From Ectocarpus siliculosus (lineage: Eukaryota > Sar > Phaeophyceae > Ectocarpales > Ectocarpaceae), in the NCBI GenBank assembly GCA_000310025.1, contig FN649738.1, positions 2,335,976 to 2,362,470 of the forward strand: 26,495 bases of DNA. The letters run 5' to 3'. Both the position numbers and the translations under genes were made by a program. The notes under the pieces were generated by a model. That model was given only the letters and a program-made list of their open reading frames with translations. It had not been told where the DNA came from and did no database searches. This document shows positions 23,801 to 26,495 of the stretch, in pieces. Position 1 is the stretch's first letter; each line of letters opens with the position of its first letter.

Positions 23801-24578
23801 CTCAGTTCGGTTGGGTTTTCAACGACCCGGTGGACCCGGTCCACCTCAACCTGCCGGACTACTTCGAGGCGAGTCGGTGTCTGTTTGTGTTCTTGTACCT
23901 TGTTCGTGATGTCTCTCTCTGCTTCCTTGCTTTTGTCTCTCGTCGGCGTGCTGCGTCTGCCTTGTTTTGAGTCTTTGCTGCCTTTGGTGCTGCCTTCGGT
24001 GCTGCCTTTGGTGCTGCTGCTGCTGTTGCTGTTGCTGTTGTTTCTTGCGGCTGGATTTGGTGGTGGCGTAAGTCGTTGTTGCTGTGCAGGGCACGTCACC
24101 ATCATCACCACCACCTCACGAAGAATTAGACCGCTTGTTGTGTTTCGAGTCTTGGGTGGTACGATGCACCTCCTCATCGAGAGTTTTGTGGCGAGACGTG
24201 ACGCTACAAGCTGACAGACTCTTTTAAAGACGGACTTGGAAGGAGGGGGTCACGTACTGAAAAATCCACAGCGTAAGAAACGGCCTCATTATTTTTTGTT
24301 TGTCTATGTGTGTCTTGGTTGATTTTGCCTCAGATCATCACGCACCCGATGGACCTCGGGACTGTGGCGCGCAAACTGGCGAAGGAGGGCGCGGGCGGGT
24401 ACCTGGAGCACGAGGAGTTCGCCGCAGACGTGCAGCTGGTGTTCGACAACGCCATGAAGTACAACGGGCCGGTGAGCAGGGCTTGTTGGCTGCTGTGTGC
24501 TGTATGGCGCTGCTGCTGCTGATGCTGCTGCTGCTGCATCTTGCGATGTGATGGTTTCACTCTCTCATCGGTGGATGG

Positions 24579-24609
<31 letters not shown>

Positions 24610-26029
24610 GTGTCGAAAAACTCAAGGTGTTCGCGGTGGTCGCGAGAAATCGCGCTCTTGGGGCAGATTGTCTCTGAACAGCCAGTGCTCTTCCCATCGG
24701 CTATGACCCCGATTTTGCGTGTCCATCCTCCCGTAAAGAAGACCGTCGTTTTGCCGAAACATTCACGCCGGTGTTTTAGTAGCGTCCATTGCTTCGTTTT
24801 TGTCTCACCATCGAAGACACCCTTGACCACATTTTATTTTTGTGTGTGTTGACCTGTACCAGGAGAGCGAGGTGTACCCTGTGGCGGAGCGCATGAAGAA
24901 GGAATTCAACAAGGATTGGGCGCTGGTAAGGGTGGGGGGGGGGGATCGCGGAGTTTATTAGAACAGAAGTGTCTCACTGGATCGATCTGCAGATTTGCCG
25001 GAAGGCACACGATGCGTTCTCTAGTGGAATTTAGACCAGAAGTCTCTCGTGGGATCTGTGTATATGGCGGAAGCGGAGGATATTGCGACGAAAGGTTGTA
25101 GTGCGGTGCGGTACGAAACCAAATATCGCGCTGGTGTTGGCACTGCTACTTCGAGGCCATCGTGTAGTAGTAGCTGGCAAATGCAGCGAGCGCGTTTCCA
25201 GCTAAAAATGTGGACGTGTGACCTCTGAAGTCTAGCCCGGTTTCGCCTCAAAAACAACGTGGAGCTCGTGCCGCAAGCTACGTGGGGTTTTGTAGGCGTG
25301 GACCGAATCGAGGCGTGAATCGAAACGAGGCGCCTTTCCCCCGGCATGCTTGTGGCTAGTGATGGGCGATCGGTGCCTCTCCGTTGTTGCACCACTCCTG
25401 CACTCCCGTTCTCTTCGTGGCGGGTGAATCAACCTTAGCACCCATTTCACTCAACTAACCAACCAACCAATCGACAAACCGGAGCGCAGGCGTTGAAGCG
25501 TATGGAGGCGGAAGAGAACGGCCGCAAGGAGAGGGGCGAGACCTGCAACCTGTGCGGCTACTCCGCCAAGACGTTCGAGCCCATGACGTACTACTGCAAC
25601 GGGGCTCAGTGCAACGGGAAGCGCATCGGGAGGGGGCGGTACTTCTACCACGCCACGGGCTCCAACCAGTGGCACTGGTGTTCCGTAAGTTTTTTTCGTG
25701 GCAAAAGAAGCAGCAGTGGCAGTGGTGTTCCGTGACCGTGAGTAGTTTTGTGGTAGCACAACAAAGGCGCTGGGTCTATTCACCCCGTTTGTACCTGCGT
25801 TTGCCGGTGTCTTTTTGCTACCGGAAGATGCCAAGCCTCTCACACCTAGGCCTTTCCCGTTTACACCTACGTTTCCCCGTGCGTTTGCTCCTCCTCTGCT
25901 GCTGCTGCTCTTGTTGATTTGATTCAGAGTTGCTACAACGACCTTAAGGACGGGGAGATCATCGCGCTAGCCGAGACGGCGGTGCGAAAGGCGGACCTGA
26001 AGAGGAAGAAGAACGACGAGCAGGCGGAG
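11018..26029 (+). CDS. CBP: CBP/p300 (HAC)-family histone acetyltransferase, N-terminal two thirds (3' partial)
   Basis: Nuclear transcriptional co-activator of the CBP/p300 family, which acetylates histones and binds activators through KIX and TAZ domains. Proposed exons: 11018-11968, 12248-13003, 13196-13321, 14742-14888, 15449-16521, 16906-17058, 17269-17397, 17987-18217, 18706-18765, 19345-19415, 20492-20999, 21866-21904, 23221-23355, 23764-23868, 24334-24471, 24863-24925, 25490-25684 and 25928-26029. All junctions are phase 0 except the one after 19415 (phase 2), and all frames agree. About 1,627 residues are encoded, excluding a 100-N gap in exon five. Order: Ala/Gln-rich region, KIX-like, Gly-rich linker, TAZ1, Gln-rich linker, HAC-type segment, bromodomain, RING-type zinc module. 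The last donor (GAG|GTAAAA, 26030) leads out of the window, where the PHD, catalytic, ZZ and TAZ2 parts are expected. The intron after 23868 uses a GC donor. The 5' start is uncertain, and small exons in the low-complexity linkers could be missed or misplaced. Confidence 0.85.
13095..13141 (+). repeat. CT dinucleotide microsatellite before an acceptor
   Basis: About 23 TC units followed by interrupted CT-rich sequence up to the acceptor TTTCCAG at 13195. It probably acts as an extended polypyrimidine tract for the KIX exon. Confidence 0.9.
13196..14888 (+). other. KIX-like domain of the CBP-like protein (exons 13196-13321 and 14742-14888)
   Basis: The joined exons encode about 91 residues. 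The pattern [18 protein letters not shown] then [17 protein letters not shown] and [14 protein letters not shown] resembles the three-helix KIX-like domain of plant HAC and MED15 proteins, including the helix motif (K/R)RLE(D/E)xL(Y/F)R and the S-x-x-(E/D)-Y motif. KIX domains bind activation-domain helices. The exons meet in phase 0 across a 1,420-bp intron. Confidence 0.78.
13453..13573 (+). repeat. Two-copy tandem duplication, period 60-61 bp
   Basis: Both copies begin GCTTCTTTGAGATTGTCATG (13453 and 13513) and end GAGCCGTGCGAGTTCCTGTG plus a few bases, with only three differences. It is within the intron that splits the KIX-like domain, and its near identity suggests a recent duplication. 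Confidence 0.9.
15449..16521 (+). other. Gly/Ala-rich linker exon between KIX-like domain and TAZ1
   Basis: This exon starts with several CAG codons at the acceptor and encodes long glycine and alanine stretches. Two less repetitive islands stand out: [20 protein letters not shown] before the gap and [13 protein letters not shown] after it. It ends with [10 protein letters not shown], just before TAZ1. The N run at 15947-16046 interrupts it, and the open frame differs on either side, so the real sequence here is incomplete. Confidence 0.7.
15947..16046. other. Assembly gap (100 N)
   Basis: Exactly 100 N follow a run of G in extremely GC-rich sequence, typical of a placeholder of unknown length. 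The coding frame is in phase before the gap and shifted by one after it. If the exon is continuous, the missing length must leave remainder 2 when divided by 3. Confidence 0.97.
16906..17397 (+). other. TAZ1 zinc finger of the CBP-like protein (exons 16906-17058 and 17269-17397)
   Basis: TAZ domains bind activation domains through a four-helix fold held by three HCCC zinc sites, and all twelve ligands are visible. Site 1 is H-x3-C-x6-C-x5-C (RHASKC...CKVTPHC). Site 2 is H-x3-C-x4-C-x4-C ([10 protein letters not shown]...PHC) and spans the exon junction. Site 3 is H-x3-C-x4-C-x2-C ([13 protein letters not shown]). MKRLWKHI and SSRFVLSHY are close to the family consensus. The position before the bromodomain identifies it as TAZ1 and not TAZ2. 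Confidence 0.93.
17214..17254 (+). repeat. CTG trinucleotide run near an acceptor
   Basis: CTG units broken once by CTAA lie within the polypyrimidine region before the acceptor TTGCCGCAG (17268) of the second TAZ1 exon. This is CTG on the sense strand, the opposite polarity of the CAG runs in the exons. Confidence 0.9.
17987..19415 (+). other. Gly/Gln-rich linker exons after TAZ1 (17987-18217, 18706-18765, 19345-19415)
   Basis: These exons encode [16 protein letters not shown] and following Gly-, Asn- and Gln-rich sequence, then the 20-residue exon [13 protein letters not shown]..., then [14 protein letters not shown]. They have no domain similarity. The choice of 17987 rests on phase 0, a long C-rich tract and CCCCAG. 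An alternative acceptor at 17901 would break the frame. The intron at 18766-19344 is T-rich, and the one at 19416-20491 (1,076 bp) holds nothing recognisable beyond C runs. Confidence 0.6.
20492..20999 (+). other. Exon with long polyglutamine tract
   Basis: This exon joins the preceding one in phase 2 (AG|C, Ser). It encodes a Ser/Gly-rich start, an Ala-rich stretch, a 13Q-K-19Q tract at 20742-20840, GHHMG and an Ala/Gly-rich end, finishing TVQQ at CAG|GTACCC. Glutamine is coded mostly by pure CAG in the first block and by CAG/CAA mixtures in the second. It is a disordered linker between TAZ1 and the bromodomain. Confidence 0.8.
20742..20840 (+). repeat. CAG/CAA repeat coding for 32 glutamines and one lysine
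   Basis: Thirteen Gln codons (20742-20780), one AAA Lys codon (20781-20783), and nineteen Gln codons (20784-20840). The pure CAG block is likely to vary in length between individuals. Confidence 0.95.
21473..21494 (+). repeat. Short intronic CAG run
   Basis: About seven CAG units in the intron between the polyglutamine exon and the 39-bp exon, just before the AT-rich minisatellite. Confidence 0.85.
21518..21779 (+). repeat. Intronic minisatellite of 65-68 bp units with hairpins and AATAAA motifs
   Basis: Four units end in a near-palindrome of the form ACACCGCG...CGTGGTGT at 21564-21583, 21632-21651, 21697-21716 and 21762-21779, so the period is 68, 65 and 65 bp. The spacer is AT-rich, with repeated CAATAAAGG, ATAAATAAA and AAGTAAGAGT blocks. 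The last three units are nearly identical and the first is diverged. It sits in the 866-bp intron before the 39-bp exon at 21866. Confidence 0.92.
21866..21904 (+). other. 39-bp exon of the CBP-like gene
   Basis: Encodes [13 protein letters not shown] between the acceptor TTTTTCAG and the donor GAT|GTGAGA, in phase 0 on both sides. It is supported by splice sites only; leaving it out would also keep the frame, so it could be skipped or not real. Confidence 0.5.
22219..22267 (+). repeat. Dispersed element with inverted ends, copy 2
   Basis: TCGACCGCG at the left and CGCGGTTGA at the right are inverted with one mismatch. The centre has GCTGACCAATGAAAAGCGTC. It is same-strand related to 2243-2295 and 22360-22412. 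Confidence 0.7.
22360..22412 (+). repeat. Dispersed element with inverted ends, copy 3
   Basis: TCCACCGC at the left, GCGGTAA at the right, and GGCTGGCCAATGAAAAGACG then TCAGTCTTA in the centre. It lies about 140 bp after copy 2. The ends are more worn than in copy 1. Confidence 0.65.
23221..23355 (+). other. HAC-type segment before the bromodomain
   Basis: Encodes [18 protein letters not shown] followed by [16 protein letters not shown]. This resembles the segment of plant HAC proteins that reads roughly TSL-x-E-x-FT-x-x-Q-[IV]-x-x-H-[IV] and lies ahead of their zinc region. Its role is unclear. The exon starts exactly after a GT/T-rich tract and ends IQ at CAG|GTGAGA, in phase 0. Confidence 0.75.
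23869..24333 (+). other. GC-AG intron within the bromodomain
   Basis: Homology fixes the junction as [14 protein letters not shown], which requires GC at 23869-23870 in the otherwise good donor GAG|GCGAGT and the acceptor GCCTCAG at 24333. Nearby GT donors either shift the frame or insert six foreign residues into the conserved ZA loop. The intron contains CTG/TTG runs around 24008-24050. Confidence 0.88.
24578..24610 (+). repeat. GTT trinucleotide run
   Basis: Around ten GTT/TTG units in the second intron of the bromodomain, T-rich on the sense strand. Confidence 0.92.
24950..25077 (+). repeat. Imperfect tandem duplication, period about 71 bp
   Basis: TTAGAACAGAAGTGTCTC at about 24959 recurs as TTAGACCAGAAGTCTCTC at about 25031. 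Both are followed by GGATC-like and GCCGGAAG / GGCGGAAG blocks. It is intronic, after the bromodomain. Confidence 0.65.
25490..26029 (+). other. CBP/p300 RING-type zinc module (exons 25490-25684 and 25928-26029)
   Basis: In CBP/p300 this module directly follows the bromodomain and precedes the PHD finger and catalytic domain, where it regulates acetyltransferase activity. The sequence shows [31 protein letters not shown] and WHWCSSCYNDL, giving CxxC, C-x4-C and CxxC pairs like those of human CBP. A basic KKKND-like tail ([10 protein letters not shown]) also occurs at the same place in human CBP. The exons join in phase 0. Confidence 0.88.
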
Positions 26030-26495
26030 GTAAAAAAAAAAAAAAGTAAAATGATAAAATAAGATACACTTCAAGTTCACCATGGTACCATACAGCATGC
26101 AGCAGTAGGTTGGGGATGTGGACAACGCAAGCAAGCTCTCTTGGAGTTTCACGGGGGTTTGCACCTGCGAGCGTTCACGGCGGGGTACGAGGTACATGCT
26201 TGTCCTTGGCCGACTGCTACGATACCTCTAGTGGAACTTCCCTTTCCGATATGATTAGATGTGTTGAAGAGTGTCTCGTACGTGTTTTGTCTTTTGTGAG
26301 TGTTCGTTAGTGTTGTAGTATGACTTGTTCTTTGGTGTTGTCTTGTTGTCGCTGTCCTTGCGCGTCGTACTCTTTCTTTTGTTTTCGCACCCCGCGACCC
26401 GTGCGCTGTACGCCCGGCAATCTTTTCTCTCTTGTCATCTTTGTCCCTCCCCCTTCTCCCAACCCCCTTTCCCTTCTCCCCCCCCCCTCCCCCTA
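26030..26495 (+). other. Start of an intron running off the right edge
   Basis: Begins with GAG|GTAAAA and an A run. The last 70 bp or so are strongly C/T-rich, which suggests an acceptor for the PHD/acetyltransferase exons just past the window. Confidence 0.65.

Larger units (their letters stand above)
23764..24925 (+). other. Bromodomain of the CBP-like protein (exons 23764-23868, 24334-24471, 24863-24925)
   Basis: Bromodomains bind acetylated lysine, here presumably tying the enzyme to acetylated chromatin. Visible elements are [17 protein letters not shown] (ZA loop), [15 protein letters not shown], the helix [18 protein letters not shown] with the acetyl-lysine-binding Asn preceded by Tyr, and [15 protein letters not shown] as the last helix. 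All match the family strongly. The first junction falls between the Glu and Ile of YFEII and needs the GC donor GAG|GCGAGT. Confidence 0.95.

Overview
The window looks like nuclear DNA of an intron-rich stramenopile, most likely a brown alga of the Ectocarpus type. This rests on exons of 39 bp to about 1 kb split by introns of 84 to about 1,700 bp, on long C, T and CT runs just before acceptors, on GC-rich exons beside T/G-rich introns, and on protein features shared with plant and animal relatives. The species is an inference. All genes I can support lie on the plus strand. I see no tRNA, rRNA, CRISPR array, insertion sequence or bacterial-style operon.

Positions 24-6867 hold the 3' part of a seven-exon gene for a major facilitator protein of the MFSD5/MOT2 (molybdate-anion transporter) family. 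Its first exon or exons lie to the left of the window. The spliced reading frame is open from 24 to a stop at 6865-6867 (about 477 residues). It follows the family from the first transmembrane region to the C terminus, with a low-complexity insertion in the central loop.

Positions 6868 to about 11017 are largely non-coding: probably the long 3' UTR of the transporter gene, spacer, and the promoter/5' end of the next gene. Only short duplications and one candidate first exon could be marked.

From about 11018 to the right edge runs the N-terminal two thirds of a CBP/p300 (plant HAC) histone acetyltransferase. I could assemble 18 exons with consistent phases. They encode, in order, a large Ala/Gln-rich region, a KIX-like domain, a Gly-rich linker interrupted by a 100-N assembly gap, a TAZ1 zinc finger with all twelve zinc ligands, a Gln-rich linker with a 13Q-K-19Q tract, a short HAC-type segment, a bromodomain and the CBP RING-type zinc module. 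The PHD, acetyltransferase, ZZ and TAZ2 parts must lie to the right. The domain order KIX then TAZ1 is that of plant HAC proteins, while the bromodomain is as in animal CBP/p300.

Other points of interest are two GC-AG introns, one in each gene; a minisatellite of hairpins and AATAAA motifs in an intron of the CBP gene; three copies of a short dispersed element with inverted ends; opposite strand polarity of CAG-type repeats in exons and introns; and evidence that the 100-N gap is not the true gap length. The two genes have unrelated roles (membrane transport and chromatin acetylation) and appear to be neighbours by chance.
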